A DNA stretch of 64,000 nt. It comes from Caulobacter sp. FWC26 (GTDB taxonomy: Bacteria > Pseudomonadota > Alphaproteobacteria > Caulobacterales > Caulobacteraceae). Both the position numbers and the translations under genes were made by a program. Where the stretch lies: assembly GCF_002742645.2 (NCBI RefSeq), contig NZ_CP033875.1, positions 248,001-312,000 of the forward strand, in the 5' to 3' direction. Below are positions 9,380 to 18,351 of the stretch, one piece after another. The stretch's first letter is position 1; each line of letters starts with the position of its first letter. Below the pieces are notes generated by a model, which saw only the letters and a list, made by a program, of their open reading frames with translations, did no database searches and had not been told where the DNA came from.

Positions 9380-10255
9380 ATGGCCAGCTTGAAGGAAATG
9401 CGCAATCGGATCTCGAGCGTCAAAGCGACGCAAAAGATCACGAAAGCGATGCAGATGGTGGCGGCGGCCAAGCTGCGCCGGAGCCAGGACGCGGCTGAAG
9501 CCGCCCGTCCTTACGCCCGGCGTCTTGCCAGCGTCATCGCCAACCTCGCCGCCGGCGTCTCCGGCGACGGCGCCCCGAAGCTCCTGGCCGGCACAGGCCG
9601 TGACGATCGCCACCTGGTGGTTGTCGCTGCGGCCGATCGCGGCCTGGCGGGCGGCTTCACCTCGTCGATCGTTCGCGCCGCGCGCGCCCACATCGACGGG
9701 CTGATCGCCCAGGGCAAGGATGTCCGCGTGATCTGCGTCGGCAAGAAGGTCACGGCTCAACTGGCCAAGCCCTATGCCGGCTGTATCGTCGACACCTTCG
9801 ACCTGTCGTCCTACCGCCAGCTGACGCTGGCCGTGGCGCAGCCGATCGCCGATCTGATCACCCGCGAATACGAGGCGGGGGAGACCGATGTGGTCACCCT
9901 GTTCTACAGCCGCTTCAAGTCGGTGGTGCAGCAGATCCCGACGGGCCTGCAGTTGATCCCGGCCATGGTCGAGGGCGCCGAAGCGGCCTCGGGCCCGGCT
10001 GCGGTCTATGAGTACGAGCCCTCGGAAGAGGCCATTCTCGAGACCCTGCTGCCGCGCAACCTGACGGTCCAGATCCTCTCGGCCCTGCTGGACAACATGG
10101 CCGGCTTCTACGCCAGCCAGATGACCGCCATGGACAACGCCACGCGCAACGCCGGCGACATGATCAAGCGCTACACCCTCGAGTACAACCGTTCCCGCCA
10201 GGCCCAGATCACCAAGGAGCTGATCGAGATCATCTCCGGCGCCGAAGCCGTCTGA
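9380..10255 (+). CDS. atpG: ATP synthase F1 subunit gamma
   Basis: A 291-residue rotor shaft subunit. The N-terminal helix starts [20 protein letters not shown]. The C-terminal helix ends with the conserved region [16 protein letters not shown] and [22 protein letters not shown]. These two helices form the coiled coil that turns inside alpha3beta3. It is spaced 34 bases from atpA and 47 from atpD. Confidence 0.98.
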   Translation: MASLKEMRNRISSVKATQKITKAMQMVAAAKLRRSQDAAEAARPYARRLASVIANLAAGVSGDGAPKLLAGTGRDDRHLVVVAAADRGLAGGFTSSIVRAARAHIDGLIAQGKDVRVICVGKKVTAQLAKPYAGCIVDTFDLSSYRQLTLAVAQPIADLITREYEAGETDVVTLFYSRFKSVVQQIPTGLQLIPAMVEGAEAASGPAAVYEYEPSEEAILETLLPRNLTVQILSALLDNMAGFYASQMTAMDNATRNAGDMIKRYTLEYNRSRQAQITKELIEIISGAEAV

Positions 10256-10260
10256 TCTAG

Positions 10261-11921
<1,661 letters not shown>

Positions 11922-11922
<1 letters not shown>

Positions 11923-12173
11923 TGACCGAAGACGCGGACCTGGCCAATTTCTGCTGCGATGAGCTGGCCGAAGCGGTGTCTCCGGACGCCAACGCCGGCT
12001 TGATCGAGCACGACAGCGGCCTGATCCTGCTGAATCTCGGCGAGCGGGAAGAAGAGGGCGAGACCGGCGTGGTGCTGGCGACGATCCGCTTCTGCCCGTT
12101 CTGCGGAACCGAGATCCAGACCGATGAAGACATCGAGGCCGCCCTGGGCGGCGTCGAGGAGACGTTCAACTGA
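11922..12173 (+). CDS. Small CxxC protein of unknown function inside the atp operon
   Basis: An 83-residue acidic protein placed between atpD and atpC with one-base overlaps on both sides (TAATG and TGATG), so it is clearly translated with them. It has FCC near residue 11, a hydrophobic strand GLILLNLG, and FCPFCGTEI near residue 63. The two Cys of CPFCG plus the earlier pair could form a metal site or disulphide. I recognise no family. Position suggests a role in F1 assembly or regulation, which is inference only. Confidence 0.75.
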
Positions 12174-12433
12174 TGGCCAAGCTGCACTTCTCTCTGGTCG
12201 CCCCCGAGCGCGAACTGTTCTCGGGCGAGGTGGACATGGTCCAGGCTCCCGGCGCCGAAGGCGACTTCGGCGTGCTGGCCAACCACGCCCCGTTCATGAC
12301 CACCCTGCGTGAAGGCAAGGTGACCGTGAAGGACGGCGCGACCACCAAGGTGTTCGATATCCAGGGCGGTTTCGCCGACGTTGGGCCGGAAGGTCTGACG
12401 ATCCTGGCGGAACACGCGGTCGAGGCTCTCTGA
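12173..12433 (+). CDS. atpC: ATP synthase F1 subunit epsilon, short form
   Basis: An 86-residue epsilon subunit that matches only the N-terminal beta sandwich (LHFSLVAPERELFSGEVDMV, GDFGVLANHAPFMTTLREG, GGFADVGPEGLTILAEHA). The sequence stops right after the sandwich, so the C-terminal helical hairpin present in 130-140 residue homologues is absent. That hairpin is the inhibitory arm in E. coli. A strong terminator follows, so this is the end of the operon. Confidence 0.95.
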   Translation: MAKLHFSLVAPERELFSGEVDMVQAPGAEGDFGVLANHAPFMTTLREGKVTVKDGATTKVFDIQGGFADVGPEGLTILAEHAVEAL

Positions 12434-12470
12434 TCGCCCGACTCAGCGATCACGCTGTTATTGTTTCGAT

Positions 12471-12504
12471 GCGCCCTCGGTCCCCCGGATCGAGGGCGTT
12501 TTCG
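12471..12504 (+). terminator. Terminator of the atp operon
   Basis: CGCCCTCG (12472-12479) pairs with CGAGGGCG (12491-12498), followed by TTTTC. It lies about 40 bases after the atpC stop. Confidence 0.8.
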
Positions 12505-12650
12505 CGCTAGAAGCGATACGGCGTCGCGCGGCGGGAGATAAAATTACACCTGTGGCCCAATCTTGGTCTTAATCCGTGCCCATAAGGGTTGCGAGGGACC
12601 GTCCGTCGGTTTTAATGCCGACCTCTCGTCTTGTTGGGGATACCTTGCCT

Positions 12651-13358
12651 ATGCGCCTTGCGCTCGTCAGCCTGATCGCCCTCGGCGCGGTCGCTTCCAC
12701 CGCCGCCGCTCAGGATCAAACCACCGCGCCGGCTCCGGCCGCTGCGCCCGCTCAGGCTCCTGCCGCCCAGGCGGCGCCCACCGATCAAGCCGCTCCGGCC
12801 GCTCCCGCTGACCAGGCCGCGCCGCCCGTCGCCGCGCCCGCCGCGCCCGCCGCCGACGCCTATGTCGCCCCCGTGCGCGGTCCGCGCACTACCGACCCCT
12901 TCACCGTCCGCCTGCTCGACGTGCTGGACCGCATCTGCAAGCCGCAGGTCTCCGGCGGCGATTTCGCGCAGCTGGTCAAGGACTACGGCTTCAAGAAGAA
13001 GAAGGAGCAGTGGGTCCTGGCGCTCGAGAAGCCCTTCAACATCACCCTGGATAACCCGGGTTCGAACAAGAACGTCTGCACCGTCACCATCGACTATTCG
13101 CAGGCCCCCGAGCAGGCTCAAGAGCTGGCCAATGGCCTGCACGATTGGGCGACGTGGGAAAACAGCCCGCAGCTGCGTCTGATCCGCAACGACCAGACCG
13201 TCGGCAGCGACTATCGCCGCTTCACCGTGTCGTGGGACGACGCCTGGGCCGGCGGCCGCGCGGGTCTGGTCTATATGCGCCTGAAGAAGCTGGACGAGAC
13301 CTCGGTCGGCAAGAACTTCGAACGGGCTCAAATCCTGTACAGCACGACCAGCCGCTAA
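12651..13358 (+). CDS. Exported Pro/Ala-rich hypothetical protein
   Basis: A 235-residue protein. The signal peptide (MRLALVSLIALGAVASTAAAQ) is followed by about 55 residues rich in Ala, Pro and Gln, a likely flexible linker. A C-terminal domain of about 155 residues begins near TDPFTVRLLDVLDRICKPQ and ends YSTTSR. It has two Cys (in DRICKP and NVCTVTIDY) that could pair in the periplasm. I recognise no named family. I chose the ATG at 12651 because it puts the signal peptide first. It is a single gene flanked by terminator-like elements. Confidence 0.75.
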   Translation: MRLALVSLIALGAVASTAAAQDQTTAPAPAAAPAQAPAAQAAPTDQAAPAAPADQAAPPVAAPAAPAADAYVAPVRGPRTTDPFTVRLLDVLDRICKPQVSGGDFAQLVKDYGFKKKKEQWVLALEKPFNITLDNPGSNKNVCTVTIDYSQAPEQAQELANGLHDWATWENSPQLRLIRNDQTVGSDYRRFTVSWDDAWAGGRAGLVYMRLKKLDETSVGKNFERAQILYSTTSR

Positions 13359-13398
13359 GGCCGGTTGCCGCTCCTGCCAGGCGGTCCTATCTAGAAAA

Positions 13399-13458
13399 GG
13401 CGCGGGGACGACCCCGCGCCTTTTTGCTTTGTCCGGGGACGACCCCGCCTTTTTGGAC
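13399..13458 (+). promoter_or_regulatory. Guanidine-II (mini-ykkC) riboswitch
   Basis: Two hairpins with identical ACGA loops: GGCGCGGGG-ACGA-CCCCGCGCC (13399-13420) and CGGGG-ACGA-CCCCG (13434-13447), separated by 13 bases. This is the known guanidine-II architecture, two short stems each capped by ACGR. The second stem ends shortly before the AAAGGG ribosome site at 13461-13466 and the GTG of a SugE/Gdx-type exporter, the expected target. Guanidinium binding would stabilise the hairpins and free the ribosome site. The first hairpin plus TTTTT could also act as terminator for the gene upstream. Confidence 0.85.
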
Positions 13459-13472
13459 AGAAAGGGCTCGTC

Positions 13473-13793
13473 GTGGCCTGGATTATTCTCTTCATCGCCG
13501 GCCTTTTCGAAGTGGGCTGGGCCGTGGGCCTGAAGTTCACCGAGGGTTTCACGCGGCCGATCCCGATCGTGCTGACGGCGATCAGTCTGGTGCTGTCGAT
13601 GGGGCTTCTGGGCTGGGCGGTGAAGAGCCTGCCGCTGGGCACCGCCTATGCGGTGTGGACCGGGATCGGGGCGGTCGGTACGGCTATCGTCGGGATCGTG
13701 GTGTTCAAGGAGCCGGCCACCGCCGCCCGGCTGGTCTGCTTTGGCCTGATTGTCGCCGGGATCCTCGGACTGAAACTGTTCAGTCCACAGTAG
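13473..13793 (+). CDS. gdx: Guanidinium exporter, SMR family (SugE type)
   Basis: A 106-residue four-helix small multidrug resistance protein of the SugE/Gdx subtype. It has the membrane glutamate in [13 protein letters not shown], the [11 protein letters not shown] loop, and [19 protein letters not shown] typical of guanidinium exporters rather than EmrE-type drug pumps. It works as an antiparallel dimer exchanging guanidinium for protons. The start is a GTG at 13473 with AAAGGG upstream. The guanidine-II riboswitch in its leader supports this subtype. Confidence 0.9.
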   Translation: MAWIILFIAGLFEVGWAVGLKFTEGFTRPIPIVLTAISLVLSMGLLGWAVKSLPLGTAYAVWTGIGAVGTAIVGIVVFKEPATAARLVCFGLIVAGILGLKLFSPQ

Positions 13794-13802
13794 CCCGCAA
13801 GC

Positions 13803-14552
13803 TCAGGCGGCCACGCGCCCTTCGGCGGCGATGAAGTCGAGGCACCGCGACGCCACCGCCTCCCAACCCGGTTCGCCCGGTAGCCAGTGGCTCATTTCGG
13901 CGAAGACCTCGACCTGGCCGCCTAGGCGCGCGGCCGTCTGGCGAACCGTGGCCGGCGGATGGATCACATCCTTGCCCCCCGCGATGGCCAGCACCGGACA
14001 GGCCGGGGCGCGCACATTGGTGGTCATGAACGGGTCCAGCCACCAGTTCAGTGTCTCCCACAGGGCGCGGCCGCTTTCGGCTGTCATTCGCGCGAAGATC
14101 GCCTTGCGGTCGGCGCGTTCCAGGCGGTCGACGCTGTAGCGGCGCACCACGCCATAGTCCGGGGCGATGGCCTGCATCCAGTAGGGACCCAGGGCGTAGA
14201 GGCTGACCGCAGAAACAGCCTCTTCCAGGCTGGCGCCCGAAACACCCCAGGGCGCGGATGGCGCCAGCAGGATCAGCTTGGAGACGGGCGCGCGCGCCGC
14301 CGCCATCTGGACGACCAGGCCGCCCATCGAGTGACCGATCAGAATCGGCGGGGCTTCGCAGGTTTCTATGAGCCGGCTGATCTGGCGGGCATAGTCGGAC
14401 ATCGAGACACCGGCGGCGCTGCTGACGCCGTCGTGGCCGATCAGGTCGGGCGTCAACACGCGATGCCCCGCCGCCTCGAACGGCGCGCGGAACCCATCGA
14501 ACGTCCACCCGCCGCAGAAGGCGCCGTGGACCATGATCACCGGTGCGCGCAT
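13803..14552 (-). CDS. Alpha/beta hydrolase
   Basis: A 249-residue alpha/beta hydrolase fold protein. It has the oxyanion HGAFCGGW motif near residue 9, nucleophile elbow GHSMGG with Ser75, a late Asp in AIAGGKDVIHPP and a His in EMSHWLPGEPGW. This layout fits esterases or lactonases of broad class. The substrate is unknown. It lies on the minus strand, 9 bases from the end of gdx (convergent), and is followed on the other side by a second hydrolase gene. Confidence 0.85.
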   Translation of the reverse strand: MRAPVIMVHGAFCGGWTFDGFRAPFEAAGHRVLTPDLIGHDGVSSAAGVSMSDYARQISRLIETCEAPPILIGHSMGGLVVQMAAARAPVSKLILLAPSAPWGVSGASLEEAVSAVSLYALGPYWMQAIAPDYGVVRRYSVDRLERADRKAIFARMTAESGRALWETLNWWLDPFMTTNVRAPACPVLAIAGGKDVIHPPATVRQTAARLGGQVEVFAEMSHWLPGEPGWEAVASRCLDFIAAEGRVAA

Positions 14553-14603
14553 GAACGCCCCTAATCCCCCGCCGACGACACTGCCGGCGGGGTCAGCCTA
14601 CAC

Positions 14604-15956
14604 TTACTTCTTGGCTTTGGGCGAGGATTTGGCCGGCGCCTTTGTCGCAGGCGCCTTGGCGGCCTTCGGCGCGGCAGGGGCCTTGGCGGCCGGAGCGGCC
14701 TTGGCCGCAGCCTTGACCGCCGGCTTCGGGGCCGCCGCCTTGGGAGCGGCGGCCTTCTTCGCCGCCGGCGCCTTTTCGGCCGCAGGCTTGGCCGCCGCCT
14801 TCGGCTTGGCTTCGGGCTTGGGCTTTGCGGCGGCAGCGGGCTTGGCCGGGGCCTTGGCGGGAGCCTTAGCCGGCGCTTTGGCCTTGGTCGGGGCCTTGGC
14901 GGCAGGCTCGGCGGCCGGCGCCGCCTTGGCTTTCGGCGCGGCCGTCTTGGCGGCGGGAGCCTTGGCCGGGGGCTTGGGCTTGGCTTCGGCCTTCGGCTTG
15001 GCCGCAGCCTTCGGCGCAGCGGCCTTCTTCGCGGCCGGGGCGGGGGCGGGCTCAGCGGCCTTTACGGGCTCGGGCGGCGGGGCGGCGGCCTCTACAGGCG
15101 CCGGCTCGGGCGTCTTGGCTGGTTCAGGGGCCGGTTCGGGCGCGGCCTTGGGAGCCGGTGCGGCCGGTGCGGCAGGCGTCTGGTTCTTGCCCCGCAGCCA
15201 GGCGATCACGTCATCGAGGATCTTCATCGTGTTCGGCTCGTCTATGAGATAGTGGGCGTTGTTGGGATAGATCTTGATATCGGCGCTGGCGTACTTGCGG
15301 CCGATCCGCTGGACGTCGTCCAGCGGCGTGGTGCGGTCCAGCGCTCCTGCCAGCACGAGGATCGGAACCGTCACCTTAGCGGCGTCAACGTGCGCGGCCT
15401 TGTTCGGATCCTTGTCCGGCCAGGCCAGATCGGCCAGCACCTGGCCGCTGTCATGCACCATGGTGGCGTAGAGGGCGTCGTGACGGCTGGCCGGCACCGC
15501 GTTCATCACGCCGAACTTGAAGCCCGGCTTCCACATCTTGCCCGCCTTGGTCTCGGGCTTGGGCTGCAGGGCCATGTTCAGGAAGGTGAAGACGGGGGAG
15601 AGCTTCGGCTTGCCGCGCGCGTCCGCCGGCGAGGCGGGGGCGAACAGAACCAGCGCCGAGGCGTGGCCGGCCTCCGCGATCTTCTGGGCGATCAGGCCGC
15701 CCATTGAGTGGCCAAAGACCAGCGGCTTCTTGCCCGTCTCCTTGGCCAGGGTCTGGGCCAGGGCGCTCATCTCGGCGACGTAGTCGGCCAGGGTCAGGCC
15801 CGCCAGGCCCGCGCGCGGGCCGTCGACCGTCCGCACGGCCGAGCGAATGGTCGGCGCTTCGACGCGATAGCCCTCGGCCTTCAGTCGCTCGGCGACCGGT
15901 CCCCAGACGTCGCCCGCGCAGCCGTAGCCGTGAATCAACAGAACCGTGTCCGCCAT
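14604..15956 (-). CDS. Alpha/beta hydrolase with long histone-H1-like Ala/Lys/Pro tail
   Basis: A 450-residue protein. Residues 1-258 are a complete alpha/beta hydrolase: HGYGCAGDVW, nucleophile Ser84 in GHSMGG, Asp207 in GALDRTTP and His235 in NNAHYLID. Residues 259-450 are a low-complexity tail, first Ala/Pro/Glu, then strongly basic Ala/Lys/Pro repeats (PKAAAKPKAEAKPK type) ending SSPKAKK. Such tails resemble histone H1-like and PHB-granule (phasin/PhaF-like) DNA-binding tails. The reading frame is clean to the stop, so the fusion looks real. The catalytic domain's substrate is unknown. Confidence 0.85.
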   Translation of the reverse strand: MADTVLLIHGYGCAGDVWGPVAERLKAEGYRVEAPTIRSAVRTVDGPRAGLAGLTLADYVAEMSALAQTLAKETGKKPLVFGHSMGGLIAQKIAEAGHASALVLFAPASPADARGKPKLSPVFTFLNMALQPKPETKAGKMWKPGFKFGVMNAVPASRHDALYATMVHDSGQVLADLAWPDKDPNKAAHVDAAKVTVPILVLAGALDRTTPLDDVQRIGRKYASADIKIYPNNAHYLIDEPNTMKILDDVIAWLRGKNQTPAAPAAPAPKAAPEPAPEPAKTPEPAPVEAAAPPPEPVKAAEPAPAPAAKKAAAPKAAAKPKAEAKPKPPAKAPAAKTAAPKAKAAPAAEPAAKAPTKAKAPAKAPAKAPAKPAAAAKPKPEAKPKAAAKPAAEKAPAAKKAAAPKAAAPKPAVKAAAKAAPAAKAPAAPKAAKAPATKAPAKSSPKAKK

Positions 15957-15986
15957 CCAACTCTCCCCTTCGCGGCGGCGGACAGC

Positions 15987-16475
15987 TCAGGCCCCGCCCG
16001 CGAACCCCTGGAACGCGGCGACCACCGCTTCGTAGACTCCGCGCTTGAAGGGTACGATCAGTTCGGGCGTTTCGTCGAGCCTGCCCCATCGCCAGGCGTC
16101 GAACTCGATGTGTTCGTCTGCTTCCAGATCGATTTCCGACTCCTCGCCGACAAAGCGATAGGCGAACCAGACCTGTTTCTGGCCCCGCCAGCCGCGCGTG
16201 TGCTTCGGATTGGCCAGAACCTCGGGCGGGAAGTCGTAGGTGATCCAGCCCTGAGTGCGGCCCAGAAGCTCCACTGAGGTAACGCCCGTTTCCTCGGCGA
16301 GTTCGCGGCGGGCTGCGGCTTCCAGGTCCTCGCCGTCGTCCACGCCGCCTTGCGGAAACTGCCAGTTATAGGGCGGGGCCTGCCGATGACGGCGACCCAG
16401 CCACACGCGACCGTCCGGATGGAACAGGACGACGCCGACGTTCGGGCGGTGTTGGGGATGGTCAAGCTCGGTCAT
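15987..16475 (-). CDS. rppH: RNA pyrophosphohydrolase (Nudix)
   Basis: A 162-residue Nudix hydrolase matching RppH: the start region HRPNVGVVLFHPDGRVWLGRR, NWQFPQGGVDDGED, and a full Nudix box GGVDDGEDLEAAARRELAEE with GV following. RppH removes pyrophosphate from 5' triphosphate RNA and triggers decay; related family members hydrolyse dinucleoside polyphosphates. WRGQKQVWFAYRF is the RppH-type signature. It lies 22 bases from the end of the deacetylase gene, same strand. Confidence 0.93.
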   Translation of the reverse strand: MTELDHPQHRPNVGVVLFHPDGRVWLGRRHRQAPPYNWQFPQGGVDDGEDLEAAARRELAEETGVTSVELLGRTQGWITYDFPPEVLANPKHTRGWRGQKQVWFAYRFVGEESEIDLEADEHIEFDAWRWGRLDETPELIVPFKRGVYEAVVAAFQGFAGGA

Positions 16476-16497
16476 GCCGAGGCTTATCTCAGGGCGC

Positions 16498-17682
16498 TCA
16501 ACGCTGCGCCAGGGCCGATGCGGGAGCTAGCTGAATCCCTCGCGCCTGCAGGCCGGCCGCCCAGGCGCGAACCTGGCTGATGGTCACCGGATAGGCGAAG
16601 CCCGAGCCCAGCGACTGTCCCCGCGCCGCCGCGCCGTTCTCCAGGGCGCGCAACTGGGCGTCGATGGCGCTGGCTGAGAGCTCGTCGTCGATCACCCGGT
16701 CGGCCGAGGCGCGCGGGATCGGACCCGCGCGGCGCGCGGCCAGGCCATCGTCGATGAAGGCCAAGCCCCGCGCCTTCAAGACGCCATTGAAGGTGTTCAT
16801 CGCCTGGTCGTTGTCGACGAAGCGCGCGCCCAGATAGTTGGAAAGGCCAAAATAGCCGGTGGCGCGCGACATCAGCCACTCCAGCTTGCGGACGGTGTCT
16901 TCGGGCCGGTTCGCGGCGATCAGGGTGTAGGGCCCCGGATCGTTGGCCGGATAGTCGGCCGGCTCCATCGGCGTCTCCAGCAGCACCTCGTGGCCGTGCG
17001 CGCGGGCCAGGTCGATCCAGCCTTGCAGGCCCTCGGCGTAGGGCGCGAAGGAAAGGGTGATCTCGCCCGGCAGGGTTTCGATCGCGGCGCGGGTGGTCTG
17101 GGCGTTCAGGCCCAGACCGCCGATGACGACCGACACCTTGGGCCGGCCGTTCGGCGTGAACGGGCGGGCATAGGCCTCGGCGGCCGTTCGGCCGTCTGCG
17201 GCGATGATCGGCAAGGGGGCTCCGCCCGGACCAGGCGCGGTCAGGCCGGCGATCGGCGCCTGCGGCAGGCCGGGGCCTTGCGGGATCGCAGGCGTGTTCT
17301 CCAGGCCCTCGGCGGCGGGGGGCTCGCCCTCGGCCTGCGCCATCAGGAGGCCAAAAGGCTTGGCCGAAAGACCCAGTTCGCCCGGGACCAGGCTGGCCTC
17401 GTGCGCGGGGTCGCCGCCTAGCGCTTCGCGCCAGCCTTCCGGAGCGTTCTTAGTGGCGCCGATCTTGGTCAGCTCCAGCCGAATCACCGGCGAGCCTGCG
17501 TGCGGATCGCTGGTGATCAGGACCAGCGTCGCCAGCGAGGAGAGAAACAGAAGCGCCGCGCCGCTGGCGCTGATGTAGGGGTTGCGGACCGCCGCCATGA
17601 ACTTGGCGCGCAGGTCGTTGGGCGCGCCCGAAACGGGCGCGGCGGCGGCGTAGGCGGGCTTTCGTGAGAACGAGACGGCCAT
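16498..17682 (-). CDS. Divergent polysaccharide deacetylase family protein
   Basis: A 394-residue protein with one N-terminal membrane segment (about residues 38-57), a Pro/Gly-rich linker, and a C-terminal YibQ/DUF610 divergent polysaccharide deacetylase domain. That domain begins PKVSVVIGGLGLN, continues with GEITLSFAPYAEG and HEVLLETPMEP, and ends with the RVIDDELSASAIDAQL region. Members act in the periplasm, often next to ctpA and envC genes. Here those genes lie further along the same strand but are separated by the TonB receptor insertion. Confidence 0.88.
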   Translation of the reverse strand: MAVSFSRKPAYAAAAPVSGAPNDLRAKFMAAVRNPYISASGAALLFLSSLATLVLITSDPHAGSPVIRLELTKIGATKNAPEGWREALGGDPAHEASLVPGELGLSAKPFGLLMAQAEGEPPAAEGLENTPAIPQGPGLPQAPIAGLTAPGPGGAPLPIIAADGRTAAEAYARPFTPNGRPKVSVVIGGLGLNAQTTRAAIETLPGEITLSFAPYAEGLQGWIDLARAHGHEVLLETPMEPADYPANDPGPYTLIAANRPEDTVRKLEWLMSRATGYFGLSNYLGARFVDNDQAMNTFNGVLKARGLAFIDDGLAARRAGPIPRASADRVIDDELSASAIDAQLRALENGAAARGQSLGSGFAYPVTISQVRAWAAGLQARGIQLAPASALAQR

Positions 17683-17880
17683 GACGCCCTGATCCTAGGG
17701 GCAAGCTTCGAAGATATGGTTAACGAGATGTGTCCGGCCGCGATCCGGGGCGCGACGCGGCGACGCGGGCGCCACTGAAATCAGCGTTTTCTGCAACGGA
17801 CACAGGCGCACGATGGAATGTGTCGGAAAGTCGTCCCTGGGCGGATTGACGATGTACGCGCCGACTTTGTTCCCTGAAGG
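17683..17880. promoter_or_regulatory. Intergenic region with TTGACG promoter-like box ahead of the glycine riboswitch
   Basis: Noncoding gap between the divergent deacetylase gene and the riboswitch. TTGACG at 17846-17851 matches the Caulobacter housekeeping -35 consensus and is correctly placed to start a transcript just before 17881. I see no clear -10 match, so the promoter is tentative. Confidence 0.4.
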
Positions 17881-18066
17881 CCTCTCGCGGGAGAGACCGG
17901 GCCCCGGCCCGGCGCTGAAGGCGAAACCGCCCCGGAAACGCTCAAGCAAAAGGACCGCGCGAGGCGTTGAACGCTGGAAAGCAGGGCGCTTGCCGCTCTC
18001 GCCGAAGGAGCAAGGTGCGTCGACCGCAGCGTCGGCCGCCGAATCTCTCAGGCGCCAAGGACAGCG
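17881..18066 (+). promoter_or_regulatory. Tandem glycine riboswitch (two aptamers)
   Basis: Aptamer 1 (17881-17964) has closing stem CCTC/GAGG plus CGCGG/CCGCG, the GGGAGAGA segment, GCTGAAGGCGAAA, and AAACGCTCAAGCAAAAGGACCG. Aptamer 2 (17972-18066) has closing stem CGCTG/CAGCG, CTCGCCGAAGGAGCAA and GAATCTCTCAGGCGCCAAGG followed by ACAG. These are the conserved glycine-aptamer blocks in the right order, twice, with a short linker. It is on the plus strand, and the only downstream gene on that strand is the TonB-dependent receptor 285 bases away. Confidence 0.9.
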
Positions 18067-18108
18067 GGGGCAGAAGGCGTGTCGTTTCCGACCCGTCCAA
18101 GCCCCTGT
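18064..18108 (+). promoter_or_regulatory. Candidate expression platform of the glycine riboswitch
   Basis: GCGGGGGC (18064-18071) can pair with GCCCCTGT (18101-18108), eight pairs including two G-U, around an inner GTCG-TTTC-CGAC hairpin (18081-18092). This stem uses bases 18064-18066 that also close aptamer 2, so the two folds exclude each other. There is no T tract after it, so it is not a classical terminator. Confidence 0.45.
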
Positions 18109-18252
18109 GTGTGATCGCGGAAGACTAACCTCAAAAGCACACCAAATGACGCTTTCAAACGCGATCGCCCGATGGCTTTCGCGCTGCTTCTGTTCGATAT
18201 ACTTCAGTAAAACTGGCTATGACTGAAAATCAAACAGATGTTGTGCAAGGTT

Positions 18253-18282
18253 TTGACGCTGAGATTTAGTTGATACTATTTC
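18253..18282 (+). promoter_or_regulatory. Possible internal promoter of the TonB receptor gene
   Basis: TTGACGC at 18253-18259 matches the Caulobacter sigma-73 -35 box; ACTATTTC at 18275-18282 partly matches the GCTANAWC -10 box, with a spacer of 15, slightly long. The surrounding 18180-18310 stretch is clearly more AT-rich than the genome. If real, the receptor could be transcribed independently of the riboswitch. Confidence 0.35.
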
Positions 18283-18351
18283 CATGCTTGAGGGTTTACC
18301 TGGATTTTCCCCCTTGTGACGCTGAGCGGGTCAACATGATTGGGGATAGTC

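Noticed and set aside
13395..13456. Duplicated intrinsic terminator after the Pro/Ala-rich protein gene
   Set aside because: The matching ACGA loops, the short linker and the gdx gene just downstream fit a guanidine-II riboswitch better, although the first hairpin with TTTTT may also stop transcription.
18146..18226. 26-codon ORF (MTLSNAIARW...) between the glycine riboswitch and the receptor gene
   Set aside because: No ribosome binding site and no recognisable feature; possible leader peptide but unsupported.
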